Assembly (NCBI GenBank): GCA_000727475.1
Contig: KL647318.1
Span: forward strand, 9,322 to 73,321
Length of the DNA: 64,000 nucleotides
Source: Sarcocystis neurona
Lineage: Eukaryota > Apicomplexa > Conoidasida > Eucoccidiorida > Sarcocystidae
Reading direction: 5' to 3'
The translations under genes and the position numbers were made by a program. The first letter of the stretch is position 1, and each line of letters opens with the position of its first letter. This document shows, piece after piece, positions 1 through 12,358 of this stretch. Under the pieces are notes generated by a model. It was given only the letters and a program-made list of their open reading frames with translations. It ran no database searches and was not told where the DNA came from.

Positions 1-300
1 ACAATGGCACTTCTCCGATCTCTGCGCCCTACGGCACGTTAAGGATACTTCAACGGGTAGTCTAGCCGCCCTACAGTCCCAAATAACGAGATCCTCGCCA
101 CTGTTTTCGAAGACGTAAGGCTACCTGCTCGGCAAAGCGGATATGGTGTAGTACGATCTCCGTAGGATGACTGCTCGTTGCACAGTTGTGGCTAAATAGG
201 TGAACTCGACTCTCACGGAGGGGGAACTGGGTCTTCGGCCCTAAAGAGAAGTACCAGGCCATGCTGAAATAGCCCTGAGATGCTTCAACTCATCTCGTGA
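1..300. other. Left edge, nothing recognised
   Basis: No convincing coding segment, repeat or RNA is seen. Short frames occur on both strands, but none carries a recognisable motif. Confidence 0.3.
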
Positions 301-301
301 C

Positions 302-1000
302 ATGCAGTCTCGGAACCCCTGCAGAGCGCAAAAGGAACTCTGGAGGCCCGGCGCGCCCGTGATTCGCGCAGGAGGAGGGAGGTGCTTCCGTCCCGAACTC
401 GTTACGTTACGACATGTGGCACTGGGCGCGGCAGTCGACACACGCGTCTGCAGATGTCACTCGCGGTTCACTCGACGTCTGTACGGCCCATGCGATAGTA
501 TCTCGCATTTAACTCCGTTTCCTTTTCATTACTTGCCCATTCGTCGCTTCCACTGTCCCGTGCTAGCCACTGCCTCTTCCCTCGCAACAGGCCTATATGG
601 TGGCTGGGGTGAATGGTATATTCCAGTCGAGCAGTTGGCGCGCAACCCGCAAATACTGCGACTGTTTCCACGTGTTTTTCAGAAACACTTCTGGAAGCCG
701 TCACCCGGCACCACGCACACAAGGGATAGCAACTGCACACGTCCCTTCATTGACTGAATCACACGTACATATTGTTCTGTCCACCTGTTTCGTTTTCGTT
801 GTGGCACACATTTTCACGGTTCGCATTTCGAGTGCCATTTTTCCGAAGGCTCCGGCAGTGCAACGCCTCCACTCACAAGAAGGCTGCTTTTGGAAATATG
901 GAGAGTACCACTTCACAACAGTTCTGCAGTGCAGGTTTCCTCATTTTTGACCGACGTCTCTAGTCCTAAGCCTCATGAAATGTGAGTAAAACAACTAGCT
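302..1000 (+). pseudogene. ROPK remnant 1, C-lobe only
   Basis: The frame at 772-963 reads a helix-F-like stretch, LWHTFSRFAFRVPFFRRL (about residues 10-27). It ends in FLIFDRRL before a stop at 961. These resemble the family's helix F motif and its 'FLNFDRRRRL'-type end, at roughly the right spacing. The frame at 302-757 (151 codons, ATG start) has no motif I can assign; it may be earlier C-lobe sequence in a shifted frame. The N-lobe would lie at or beyond the window edge. The call rests on two short motifs, so chance resemblance is possible. Confidence 0.27.
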
Positions 1001-1353
1001 AGCCGTCTCTAATCAGGCTCCTCACTCCCAGTTGCTAGACGAGGCAATATTGAATTGCGAGACCACCTTGGTTGCAGTCTACGTCCTTCGAAAGGCCACC
1101 TGCGGAAGAACTCGACTACTTAGCATCACTGCCCTCTCACGCAAGCTTCATTTAGGACTAAAGTAGCCCTTCATTCTCCGTCAGTTCACTTTTTCAGACA
1201 CCTGTAATGCTTGGCACGCTCATGCTCTCGTGTTTTTCTCCATACGATGTGCCGTTGGCGGCAAAAAACACGGGTGCATCCCAGTAACAAATTTGCGTGC
1301 GCTTCCACTCATTTCTCTGTTGTGTCCTAAATTTGTAACCCAATGCAGGTCCT

Positions 1354-1578
1354 GTGCGGCAAGACCTGCAGCAGCAAACAGTGCTCCTGCCGTCTACATT
1401 TAAGTCGCTACCCCGCTTGCATGAACACTCCAGTCGCCTGCACGACAAATGTGTGCTGAATGGATACACACGTGCTCCGTTGGGTATTGCATGCAAGTGT
1501 GCACCACTCGTGGAAAAGGTACTCCTCACAGTCAGCTCGACAGGTCTCCAAATGATTGTTCCTGACATACATATTTAG
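1354..1578 (+). pseudogene. ROPK remnant 2, glycine-loop/N-lobe fragment
   Basis: This 74-codon frame reads a degenerate nucleotide-binding loop, APLGIACKCAP (residues 41-51). A TGL turn follows at residues 63-65, then a beta-3-like strand, QMIVPDIHI, at the end. This is the family's order: glycine loop, 'TG' hairpin, then a 'F.VHVPYF'-like strand. The beta-3 lysine of an active kinase is absent, as in the pseudokinase members. The frame closes at 1578 and I could not follow helix C or the C-lobe in the next kilobase. Short but well-ordered match. Confidence 0.33.
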
Positions 1579-2627
1579 TGGAGGAAATCTAGCTGGTAAT
1601 ATAACTTCAACATCAACTTCATCTGGCGTGCACGAGCACAAGCAACACTGGATATTCTCTAGCCAAAGAGTTGGTGTAATTTTCTGAGAATCCCTGGGTC
1701 AACGTGTAGGTCTGAAAGCGTGAAAGGTAATCTCCTGATGTCCGCAACAGCTTCTCCTTCCCCCAAATAGAAGTCTGACACATGGCGGAAACAGGAACGT
1801 GACTTGTTTCCTCGGTGACCCATGTAGACACCGGGGACTTAGATGCCTTTTCAAACCTAAGCCACCACTATGAAGGCGGCGTTTATTGTGTGACGAGGCA
1901 GAAACCGCGCAGGAGGCTGAGACGTTGTCGCCTAAAAACACCTCAGCATTTCGGCCTTAAAAGAGCATATCTGGGGAAACGGCCACACAACAGGAGTTCT
2001 GTAAAGCGCAGAGTTATGCTAAGAGTTGCCAGCTCATAGAGACAGCCCTTCAGTTTCTGTATCAATGATGACACATGATTTAAAAGCCTATTGGAGGCAC
2101 AGTCACAGAGCACAGCAACATCGAGTGCCAACCGCCCAACGCCTCCGTTAGTGTCTCCCCACTTCCTGGACATACAGGTCATACAGCAGCAAGGGCCGGC
2201 GAAGCGTTGAAATTATACAGTACTTTCGGGGGAGGCAAACAGACGCAGGCACCTGTAAAGAAGCACTTTACGAACTCGTCACGGAAAACGCACTGTAAAA
2301 CTGGCTTCACCACTAAACACACATTTTTCTGCTACACTACAAACCGGCGCATTCTTCTATTCTTGTCATGCCATGCTCCGTGTTCACATCATTGACTTTT
2401 TCCATCAAACAGTGTCACGACACGTACTAGCTTCAGTTACAGTGGCCGGCCTCCCAGCACACACGGATACTCAGGACGCTGCACCCTCCTGATGCAGTCC
2501 ACGTTCTGCCAGCTTTGGCTGCCAGGTCGACCCCACGGCTAACAGGCAGCCTCCGACATACTGGCGGCACTACCTGCAACCAAATCGCATCCTCCGGGGT
2601 TTGCAACCCAGAGCCAAGAACACGTTG
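1579..2627. other. No assignable gene
   Basis: Frames of 60-80 codons exist on both strands (for example a basic one at 1815-2039 +), but none shows a recognisable motif. If remnant 2 continues, its C-lobe should be here in decayed form. Confidence 0.25.
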
Positions 2628-2876
2628 ATGGTCTTCATTACGGTTTCCCTCGCTCAAGTCGCGATCTACGTTCCAATGTCAACAGCCAACACCACAGCTT
2701 TCTCAAGTCAGAAGTGCTTCTTGCGAGCGAAGTGTGCCTACAGGGGAACTCACATCTCAGTGCAGAAACCTAAATGTATGTGCCAGCGCAGTTCTCCTGC
2801 CTGCGTACCCCGTAGCGTGCTGAAGACACCTGGACAGGTAGCCTACCAACATTGCAGCGTCGAGTATCCAGCGTGA
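2628..2876 (+). CDS. Short ORF with hydrophobic N-terminus, unassigned
   Basis: From an ATG at 2628 the frame gives 83 residues, beginning MVFITVSLAQVAIYV, which could be a signal peptide. A cysteine-containing tail of about 60 residues follows, with at least seven Cys. I do not recognise a family. It could be a small secreted protein, the decayed signal-peptide end of a rhoptry gene, or a chance frame. The base before the ATG context is not a purine at -3, so the start is not well supported. Confidence 0.13.
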   Translation: MVFITVSLAQVAIYVPMSTANTTAFSSQKCFLRAKCAYRGTHISVQKPKCMCQRSSPACVPRSVLKTPGQVAYQHCSVEYPA

Positions 2877-4036
2877 CACCATGGTTTATGACTGTGTGCG
2901 GGCGCTGGTTGGGGAACGATTACATCGTCTAGCACGGTTTAATTAGGAAGACCTGCCGCTGGACCCCAGTGCTTGAAACGCTAACGTCAGTTCAGAAAGT
3001 GTGGGCGTCCGGCTCTAGATACGAGATTATGACAAACTTGAGGTGGTTCTGGGATACTACGACACAACGCGTGTCACCCAGTGTAAGAACTCCTCCACAG
3101 CACGCAAGGAGCTCTTAAGATCGGTGCTGCCGTGGCCGGCACAGGCGGAGGGTTTCCCCCCGCTTTGAGCCATTACTGCATAGAATAAGAGAACATGGAC
3201 GCCGGTCGATGCCGTTGCTGCGCACCCGATAATGGCTTATTTTCCGACGCTGTCCGCCGCCAGTTTCCCAGATTATGCAGCACCTCTTTCTGCGCGTTTG
3301 CGGGAGAGAATGTGATCTTTAAGTCAGGAAATTGGCGCGTGCCCTTCTAAGAAATGCACTTGTTTCCCCTTGCACCGCAGAAGCAACTTGTGACCATAGA
3401 GCCGGTTTTCATACACGGCGACGACAACTGAGTCAGAATTCCTAATTTTGAAACGGAAATAGACTTAAACGTTGTCTCAACCTTCCAGCCTTTTCACACT
3501 GTTGTGCCTGCTCCTCTTCCTCCGAACGTCTTCGCTAGACAATTCCGGAAACAGATCTACTTCGTACCAGGTGCACAGAGCAGGTCCTCATACGTTGCCC
3601 GAGAAGACACACACCACCGTTGATATAACGCTTTGCTGTGTGATGTAAATTCAATGCTGCGGGTGGCGACTTTGGAGAGAAAACGTAGGAAAAAGGATGC
3701 CACCCTGTGTACAATGCACCTTCTCGATCAACGCCTACAGTAACAACTGAAGATGGTAGTAGACGGGTGTTCTTAGGCACGCCTCTTCCAGATAAGGAGC
3801 ACCGCATGCAATTGAGCCAGCCCTCCTCCAAAAAATTGTGAAACCACTTCGGCAGCTCTTCTTCAAGTCTCCCTTTGTCCCACTCCCCGTAGTACCAACA
3901 AGTTGAAAGAGTGTCACCTCTGTGGAGTGAAGTTGTCCAATCGTCGACACCCTTTTTCAGTGCGCGTCGCATCTTCTGCAGTGAGACGAGTCCTAGAATG
4001 CGCTACTTTTAGCGTCATGACCACGTCTGCACTCTG
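2877..4036. other. No gene on +; unassigned minus-strand frame
   Basis: The + strand is rich in stops. A - strand frame at 3535-3972 is open for 145 codons, with no domain recognised. It has no signal peptide and no flanking splice signals that I trust, so it is listed as a possible shadow. Confidence 0.2.
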
Positions 4037-6396
4037 ATGCGTAGGCGGCTAGAAAGCAGCACCCGGGTCGTGCAGATTAGTCTTGGAACACCAGAGCGCA
4101 GTACGATGCTCAGGCTGTTTCTCAAAGGTTTACAAACCACACGAGTAAAAATGCGTAATTTGTTCTACACAGAAAGAAACAGAACTCAACGGCTGACAGC
4201 ACAGAAGAAGGCTTGTAAGACGTCGGCGTCGAGCCCCAATAATGCAGCCCAGCAGAGCAGATGTCGCCGTCGTCATACATCTTACCAACGGTCGCCTCGT
4301 TATAGAGTGCACCAGCCGCACAGAGCGGAACTGCAGAAACGCCGTCGTCATCCCTTTCTCACACGTGACTCTTTCGTGGCTGCCGCTGAATGTGTCATCT
4401 CCTTTCCAGGCTACATAGTTCTTTCCTGGCTGCCACAAACGCCATGGATCTTTGTGCAACCAGAATCTCATACCTGCTTTCGAAACGTGTAAGCCTTCCC
4501 AGCCTTTCGTTATTATTCCGTATCCGATTTAACGAGGTAGACCGGCGTGTCACGGTCGCATGTACGATTATACTTTCCTGGCAGTAGTCCGATCCAAACA
4601 TCCAGTCGACGGGACACCTGTGCCTTTCGATATGATCTTCTTCTCTGCCGCTTACACCTTATGCGCAGCGTACCACCAGCGCATGTCCCTTCTTCTCGCG
4701 TGATGCTCCGAGTGCAACACAATACTGGAGTGTTACCTATCAGCTGTGCAATCGACTTGCTCGTCCGTTCTCAAAACGTTTTCAAGCCGTTGTCCAACAG
4801 TGGCCACGCTCCAGCATTAGCACTACAACAAGGGGTTTGGGGGAATGGTTAATTCCGGAGCTCTCAGCGTTACAGGGTTGCGAAGTTCCACACAGTTGGT
4901 GCCTCAGTGGCGTAGGTACGGGCTGCTCAGAGCAGCGCAGCAACATTTCTATAAGTGCTTGTTTCAGTACCACCACGACTGACCCTAGCAACATCGACAG
5001 ACTGGAGGTAAAGTTGGTTTCTTTTCCTTCAATTGGCGTTCCTGTCAGCAAGGACACGTCAGCAGCAGGATCGTGCTCTGTAGTCGCACTGCCAATGCTG
5101 CAGCTTTTGGCCTCTTCTCTATCTAACATAGACGCTTTCGAGTCACGCTCACTACAGGACGCCCTGTCGAATGGAGACGAAACGAGGAAACACATGCTCG
5201 CCTGCCTCATATGGGAGGTACGCCCTCCCGTCACAGTGCCGTCTCACAAAGGTGCACAGGGCGCGACACAGTGAGTCTGCTGTCTTGTTGGGAGTGTCCA
5301 AAATCTTGCACTCTCCAAATGCCTCTCAGCAAATTAAAGACCCCAGCACAAGTGTACAGGTCAACAATGTAGCCGCTGCTGAGTTCCTCTTTGTCTGCGT
5401 CCTGCGCTACAGCGCCGGACTTGCCAGAGAGTAAGAAAAGAATCCCTGACGCCCTCTGCAGCAACAAGAAACGTAGCAACAAAGCCTTATGCGTGCGACC
5501 CCGGTACACCCAGTTTCCTTCTGGTGAATAAGTTCTTCTGCACGCTTAAAAGACACTCACAGGTTACATCAAACAGGGCGCTCTGCTCTACTCGGACGTG
5601 CTATTGAAGGTGACGCTGTCCAACATTCCCTCCCAGCTTCACTTAAAGCTTTTACAGCACCAGGAGAGAGACCACTTGTGCCCTCCATCCCCCGTCCTTT
5701 CTCGCATCTTCCACACAAGCCTCCCTGGACCGTTCTCCAGAGAAAAATATACCACAGCCGTGTCCTCTGCAACCTCTCGTATCACATCTCTTTTCAGTTT
5801 CTGCAACGCTAGTAGACGCAGATCAAACACGCGCAATCGCTCGCGCTTCTCTGACTCACATGATAGCAATCGCCCTCTGTTTGGGAGCATTCAACAGCTC
5901 AAGGCTGCTTACTTCACATCGTGTGACAGAGACGCAGAAAAATTTGCAATACGCTGTCACATCCATTAGACTTCACAATAAACTGCCATTCTTCAGGGGA
6001 GTCTGAGAAGTCTCGGCCAACAGCTGGTGGCCAAAAGTGTCGACGTCATAACATTGCTCGATCGACACGAGCGTCGTGCATTACAGTTTCCTCGTTTTGT
6101 CGTCTAAAACGCGGAACAGTGTTTACCCCCTTCAAATCTTCCGGCAGTCTCTCTACACAGTGGCCAGCCTATCTATCTGCAGGCGTACACCGTGTCTCAG
6201 TAATACAATCTTCTTCTTTGCCACATTAAAATCAACATTGCACCTCTGTGCAAGTGGTAAAACGACAGTGGAAACGGCAGTGAACAACTACTTGGCGTTT
6301 AGCCGGAATCAAAAGCAGGTACCGAAAGCATTATTACAATCTTACTGCGTTGCTCCCAATCACTCCCGTACGTTCATTTCTACAATGCCCAGATAG
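4037..6396 (+). pseudogene. ROPK remnant 3, near full length but broken
   Basis: Four segments follow in the kinase order. At 4037-4492 (ATG) there is an Arg/Lys-rich stretch, as in the basic N-terminal arms of the family. At 4837-5274 there is a glycine-loop-like LSGVGTGCSE (residues 23-32), a beta-3-like RLEVKLVSF (55-63) and a beta-4/5-like LACLIWEVRPPVTVP (121-135). At 5598-5969 the catalytic-loop position reads HTSLPGPFSREKY, followed by RITSLFSF in place of a DFG strand. At 6076-6396 a C-terminal block reads VPKALLQSY (82-90). HRD and DFG are both missing. The segments lie in different frames with stops between, so it cannot make one protein. One of the better-supported remnants. Confidence 0.45.
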
Positions 6397-7607
6397 TTCC
6401 TTATGCCTGGGCCACCTCCCTCTCCATGTGGAACAACCTCAACCACTTACTTCCATATAATATGCAGGACAAGCTACTCCACCATTTTTAGCCAGAAAAT
6501 GAAATCCGTCACGCCATAAAGTAATGTTTTCGCTCATTATGTACAGCTCAGGAAGCGCGTTTGCATACTCAGCCGTTTCCTTTGTGCAGTTTTCGTGTCT
6601 TCTTGGACAGTAGATAATTTGACCGGACAAGCTCCCTCTGAACATTGTGCTTAGTTACCGGGCACCGCTGCAGTTGACGTACACGATTCGTTCTCACTTG
6701 ATTCCGTTCGTGACCGCTACGCTTTTGCATCATATGAGGACGCGTATAAGGGATATCTGGAAGAAGGTCGGTGCCAGAGAATAATAGAGGGGTCAAGTTG
6801 TGTATCTGGAAGTCACACCTGGCAAGCGTTTGGTAGCAAACCAAATTTGGCTTAGTCCCAAAAAAGTAAACTTGCATTCTGTCCAGGAATCCTCCATACT
6901 ATGCCGTTTCCGGTTTCTGTAGATTTCTCCTCAGGGGCGCGATTGGTGGTCTTCTCTTCTGAAGCCCTCTGCTTGATCGGGCATCTCCTTTTGTGAGTGA
7001 TCCGCCCCCCGTGAAGGAACACAAGACAAAATGACCCTTTTTGCTCTCTGTCTGCGGCCACGTCTCGAAATTGCCTATTCCAAAAGTATTTCACTCGTCC
7101 CGCGCCAAGCGGACTATAGGGCTTCGCTGAGTACAGATTTAGAATTGAGGTTGCTTCCGTCTTTCTGGATGCGTCTACTGAACTACATCATCTGTTCCTT
7201 GTCGAATTCAGGGTTCGCCTGAGCTCTCCCGCACCAGTTGGGGCCTGATGACCCTGTGTGGCAAGCAGGGTCAGCGCATCCAGTCGCCTGTCAGGATTTG
7301 GTTGAGGAACGCCACTGCGATCTTCATGTACTTATGACCCTGAACGCAGTCAGGATGCCATACAGCCGCAGATCACTGTTGCGTTCCATGTCAGTATGAC
7401 CACAGACTTCCTAGGTGGTTGACGATCCAATGCAGTTAGAGGGTGGGCGACATTCCACCCTGCGGTCACTGTGCGGCGAACTTTAAAATGCCACGCAGCC
7501 TGAGCACTAAATTGAATGAAACTTCAAGAGCTTGACTGCGCGACTGTCCTCAACCTGATAACCAAAGGTCTGCTCTTGTCAGGAACAGCGTTGCTCGCGG
7601 GTGTGTT
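6397..7607. other. Intergenic stretch, nothing recognised
   Basis: About 1.2 kb with many stops in all frames. The - strand frame at 6569-6877 (102 codons) has no recognisable content. No repeat, RNA or promoter element could be identified. Confidence 0.3.
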
Positions 7608-8440
7608 GTGGTGACTTTCTTATACACCTGGAACGCACAACGATCAGTAATGAATGCTCTAGTTCTCGGCCTGTCACGTATCCGTTACGGAAACGGGGCG
7701 CATGAGATTATACGCGTCTGCGTCCAGTGGGGGTCTCTCACTTCCTCCTACGTTCCACGAATGCGGACAGAAAACGCGCCACTCCTGTCCCTACATGAAT
7801 TCCACATCAACAATGTCCGCGCTATGATTCCACGACCAAAGATCCTGCTTTCTAGAGATTTTAGTGAGTCGCTACAGCAACGTACAATGACTGTGACTGA
7901 TAGCTGCACCGTTCCAACGCAGTTCTTGCGCGCAAGTTTCGGAATCACCTTCGCGTATGTCCGTTGGCGGACGAAATTGTGGATTTCACAAAAGAGCCGT
8001 CGCGTCGTGCAGTCTCTCTTTCATTTGGGTTGCTGCTTTCTGCCTCGGGTGTTTCCACCACTTCGTACTTCCCTGTAACGGCACAATGAAAAGCGTGAGC
8101 ATCTCCCCTGATGGAAGGCTCGCAGCCACGGATACAAATGTCATTTAATTACTGGTCTACCAATTTGGTCTTTCGCGCCCACAAGTTGGACAAGCTGATA
8201 GGGCTCAAGATTCTCTAAGTACGTTTGAGGGGGGAAAAGCGTCTGCGTTTGCAGCGTGGAGGACTCAACAGCAAACACCAAACATCAGCGTTGCGCACCT
8301 GTCCAACAACACGAGAAACCTCATACACTCACTCCTCGCACAGCGTTCCCGCTCTTACTGTGATTCGCCCTTTTTTCGAGAACGACATTTACAACAATCG
8401 CAGGCAGATCCTAATCCTCGCCAATATCCTCTGCCTATAA
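7608..8440 (+). pseudogene. ROPK remnant 4, shortened kinase
   Basis: The 156-codon frame at 7608-8078 carries LGLSRIRYGNGAHE (residues 20-33), matching a glycine loop. SSYVPRM (46-52) sits at the beta-3 position. A second frame at 7957-8148 ends in NGTMKSVSISPDGRLAATDT (residues 41-60), which fits the family's catalytic loop, 'HG....N..' then a 'PDGR' turn and beta-8/9 strand, with DFG replaced by DTN. Only about 300 bp separate the two motifs, less than the roughly 130 codons expected, so an internal deletion is likely. The frame at 8225-8440 may be the degraded C-lobe. Confidence 0.42.
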
Positions 8441-9047
8441 CACGACTCACCCCCAAATTCCCTCCGTGGGTTTTCTCGTGATGCTTCTCTTCTCGTTGTC
8501 CTTACACCTATTTGAAGCTTCTTATTTCAAGGTACAGACAAAAAAGCATGCACAAAAGCACTAAGACGAAAAAGCCCGTCTTTCTCAGGAATCAACAAGA
8601 CTTCGTCTTCGCCACGTTTCCGCCTTTTTTGTGTACGCGTTTACACTATTGTATGAAACTGCATCTGTTAATTTGGAGCGCGCCATGCAAAAGAAAAAAA
8701 AGAAAACGTAACGATGCCGCACTGTCAGAAGGTTAAAAGGGGACCATCGGAGGCTTCAAACATTAGCACGACGATGCGGTTTGCAGGATACTGTTCACAG
8801 CTGCCGCCTTCAGGCAACTTCTGTTCATACGATTTATCGTTGGCGATGATGACAGAGTGCCCGAATAAGATCTGTACCGAAGTGACAGACTCATAGGGTA
8901 CATCTGGCACCTCAGCATTCGTGAATTGACTGACGTACAGGCACCGTGAGTGCCAGCCCGTGTCTTACCGACAGCTAGATTGGTTTGATCATGACGGGTG
9001 GCACAAGAGGGCGTCCTCAAACACTTTGACCTGGGGTATCTATATTC
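8441..9047. other. No assignable gene
   Basis: Short frames only. The sequence around 8690-8705 is an A-rich run (aaagaaaaaaaagaaaac). Nothing else supports a feature. Confidence 0.25.
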
Positions 9048-9065
9048 ATATATATATATATATAT
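9048..9065. repeat. (TA)n microsatellite
   Basis: An uninterrupted alternating TA tract of about 18 bp in otherwise mixed sequence. Confidence 0.9.
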
Positions 9066-9466
9066 CGTTTCCGCTTATAGAGAAGGCGGGTGAGAAGCGA
9101 CCACCTCCTGTTAGTGAATTTTGTGCAACGTTCACAGTTCTTACCACATTCGGTCTCTTGTATGAATCCGCTGATAGCGATTAGTACTTTCGTTGTCGGA
9201 TTCTTTCATAATGAGTAGCCGTCACATACACTGTCACCCTCCCTCAGCTGCTGAACTGCCGGGGTACAAGGCCGCACTTTTAACCCTCCCAGGTGCGTTA
9301 CAACGTTCCCTTTTAATAGCTGTCTTCCGTGTTCGAGCGAGCAATCTAGCCCACACAGGTAAGCGGTGCAACAGCAGTCGAAGACTATGTACATATCAGT
9401 TTTGTCTGCAAATAACATTGCAGCCTTCACGACAAAAACAACAAACTTGTATAGGCAACAGGGCGA

Positions 9467-10384
9467 GTGATTCAAACGGCTCCTGAGCCCGGGTGCCCGG
9501 TCGCGCATCTCAAGTATTACCTCAATGCAAGGCCTTGGACTGCCTGTCCGATTGGTTGGCGACATTATTCCACAAGAGAGGCGAACTGTCGTACTCCCGT
9601 CTTTGGAACTCTAGACATAGGAACAAGTGACGTCGCTTCGTCGCTTCCTCCCAGTAGTCTGCCCTTCTTTCTGTCCATCGTCTGTGAAACTAACGCAAAG
9701 GGTCTACCAGAAAACTCTGCGACGTCAGATACACATCTGTAGGGCAGCCTGTACACCGATGGGCCTCACCTACCACTTATGCCAAACATGTTTCTCGCAA
9801 TGCTGAGAAATCGCGCCACCAGCGCCGGATTACGCAGCGACGTCGCCGCCCTCCCTTTAGGGCCTACGGCTGGACTTCCTGCTTGACTTCTAGGCTCAAC
9901 CTCGGCAAGCTCTACCGGCTTGCGCACGCATATGTAGCTGAGATTTCGATTCGCTGTGACACTAGCAGCTGGCTCATTTGCGGTGTTTTACAGATCCACT
10001 CATCCACGTCCCACGACTCGACCTGCAGACGCATGAAATATAAATACCCACACAAGTCGATCTCACCACCATTGTTCCTGAATCCACATAAACAGGCCCT
10101 TCAGTCTGAACGCCGTTCGGACTCCTGGTCCCGCTCTTCCTCATAAACCTACCGATCTGCCGAAGTCAACGGAGACAACGATGGCGGTCGAACAGCTGAC
10201 GCCGATCTCACGCAGACGGTTTGGCAATTTCTCGCCTTTTCCGGTTGGACGTTCTACCCTCCTCGTATACTTGAATCCACCCGAGAGTCAGGGACTATTG
10301 ACTCGAAAATGGCAACCAGCCGGCTGCGCGTGTCCCTGTACTTCGTCCCATCTGCGTCGTTTCGGGGCAGGCATTTTGCACTGA
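9467..10384 (+). pseudogene. ROPK remnant 5 (copy 1 of a duplicated locus)
   Basis: The frame at 9467-9742 has a beta-3/helix-C-like stretch (VAHLKYYLNARPW). Next comes a hinge/helix-D-like LMPNMFLAMLRNRATSAGL in the frame around 9755-9885. The frame at 9883-10146 reads LAHAYVAEISIRCDTSSWLI, aligning with the family's 'LVHTYLRPVDIVLD..GGVFL' catalytic region; HRD is absent. Around 10205-10260 a shifted frame reads GLAISRLFRLDVLP, like helix F 'LGL.IYRLWC.DLP'. Stops and frameshifts separate all four. The sequence is repeated almost exactly at 13127-14066. Confidence 0.42.
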
Positions 10385-10590
10385 CGCAACATCTCGTATC
10401 ATTGCGACTTTGAAGTGCATTCAATAGTGCTAGCTCAGCAACTCGGGTTCAGTGACTGAACGTTTGACCCTGTGAAACGCTTGCGCCCGCGTATCGGTTG
10501 CTCACCCGTATTATGCAATATTGCATCCCTTGGCGTGTATTATGAGGTGGACCCCGACAGCAGTTAACTTTCGCGCTTAACAACACCTCG
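9651..10590 (+). repeat. 940-bp duplicated core, copy 1
   Basis: Aligns to 13127-14066 at a constant offset of 3476 bp over 940 bp with no indel. By eye there are about 17 substitutions (about 98% identity). Sequence on both sides is also homologous at the same or nearly the same offset, but clearly more diverged: 9541-9600 against 13017-13076 is only around 60% identical. Confidence 0.93.
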
Positions 10591-11130
10591 CGTCCAGGTG
10601 GGGCTCCAGAAAGCCATCGAGTCAATCAGCTTCACCCCTGTTCCGGCTGGTCTCCAGAGTTCCGCTAGCAAGCCAACATGGTTGAAAATCCCGTATGCCA
10701 CGCAGTAATGCTTCCTGCCTTGGGCACGATCGATCCACAGGTCAATACACACAGTGTCGCCTACATTTACCACATTTCTCACGGTAAGCACTTACGTGCC
10801 AGCGTCATTGTTGTGGCCGGGATGCAAGCTCAACGGGACACGTCCGTTTTAACAACTGTCTGACGCGGTTTCGTCGGGCCCGACCTAGGTCGCGGACTCG
10901 GCTGGCTTTTAGGACAAGGGCCTGGCTGCACCGAGTGAGCTTTCTAATCTGTAAGACGCACGGCTCCTGCAAGAGGCCGACAGGCAAGCCAATGTTGGCA
11001 GGTGGCTCGCAGCAGCCACGCAGACGTGGTTGCACGAGGGGAGAATCACAGCAACTTGAGCAAGGAGAAACTGTACACCCACATACGGTACTACACCGCA
11101 CGAATGTATGTAGGTTCTGGGCGCATTTCT
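10591..11130 (+). repeat. Diverged right flank of duplicated locus, copy 1
   Basis: Still alignable with about 14067-14560: shared blocks include the 'tgccttggg' and 'gaatcacagcaactt'-like segments in the same order, with indels. No coding motif is recognised in it. Confidence 0.6.
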
Positions 11131-11421
11131 TGCATCGTCCTAGGTAGACAGGCGTGAGAATCAGTGCAGGCGAGTCTGCTACCTACCCTCTTTTTCGTAG
11201 TTCAATTGTTCCGCTTGTGTTACACAGTCCGTTCCGACACATATTGAAAATCTGTCTTGCAGTAAATTCAAAATGACTCAACAGGGGGAGTTGCCTGTTT
11301 TACTATATCATGTTCGTACTCTCTAATACGAGCAATTGTGCCGCGCACAGAAGGGCGAATCACTCCAAACCCTGCGTTGCTATTGGATGATGCTCCTTAC
11401 CTTGACTTACCCACGGGTCCA

Positions 11422-12358
11422 CTACACACCACAGTCGCCCACCCGTGAACCACAGGCTAACTGCCAATGGACACAGAGTGCAGCTCCCGTCCTAGGGCGG
11501 TCTTGAGGGCATTCTTTTCCCAGGAACAGCGGCTTCTCGAGACGGCGATTCAAGAACTTTCGACATAAAGGTACTGACTGCAGGGAGCATAACTCCCTTC
11601 TCCGACAAAAGGGCCGTACAGCTTTGTGCGTGTTCTTCAGAGCGTAGTATAACATTGAGAGAGATTTGTTCCCGGCTTTAATACGTTGTGTCTTAAATTA
11701 TTCTTTTGCGCTTCTCTTGGTGAAGCGTTGTATCTACAGCAGCCTTCACGATCTTGGGCCCAACGCGCGTTCTCCTTGCGTAAGGACGGCGTGGGCTAAT
11801 GTCACTGTGTCTCTGCCTGTCTCAGGGTTCCACCTCAGTTCCACAGAACTAGTCCAGAGAGACTGGACTAGTTAAAATGAGATTGAGGTCTTCCTGTTCT
11901 GATTGAATTTCTTTTCCGGGGTGAGCACTGTATCATTTCAGTTTCACCGTGGAGTCCCCATTGGGCTGGTAGGCCACCAAGTGCACGTTTCCCGTAGTAC
12001 GTAGCCTTGTTATTAGGTTTACGCCGGACGAAGCAAGAGTAACCCTGACATTGTTTCAATTCTACGCTGGTGAGAGTCCTTATACTCAAACGTGGAACAC
12101 GCCGTCCACAGGCGTACGACTGTTGGACAGAGCGCCGTTCAATCGATTCGCAATCCGGTGTCGGTTGTGTTCTCTCTGCGATCCTGCTCTACGGGGGTCT
12201 TACTTGAGCACTGTAAAATCTGTCTGCTCCACCGCTGCTGTATCGGACAGAGCGACGGCCTGTGGACTGTTATTCTAAAGTGCTTCCTCAACTGGAGACC
12301 AAAGATGGACCCGTTGCCTGTTCGACTTCTCGAAACGCCAGCGCTGCCGCCCTGACAA
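11422..12358 (+). pseudogene. ROPK remnant 6, C-lobe half
   Basis: The frame at 11666-11875 contains SSLHDLGPNARSPCV, then VSLPVSGFHLS. This fits the family's 'SLH..GLVHG' helix-E/catalytic junction and a 'v.LsGF' strand where DFG should be. The frame at 12092-12355 ends in CFLNWRPKMDPLPVRLLETP, a good match to the C-terminal 'FLNFDRR.RLLPLEAMETPEF' signature; a stop follows three codons later. The region between holds several stops. The N-lobe is not recognisable upstream. The C-terminal motif is one of the clearest in the window. Confidence 0.45.

Noticed and set aside
3535..3972. 145-codon minus-strand frame
   Set aside because: No domain or splice context; random frames of this length are expected in a window this size with alternative starts allowed.
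9853..9862. ccctttaggg, resembling a telomere-type repeat
   Set aside because: A single occurrence, not repeated; no telomeric or subtelomeric array in the window.
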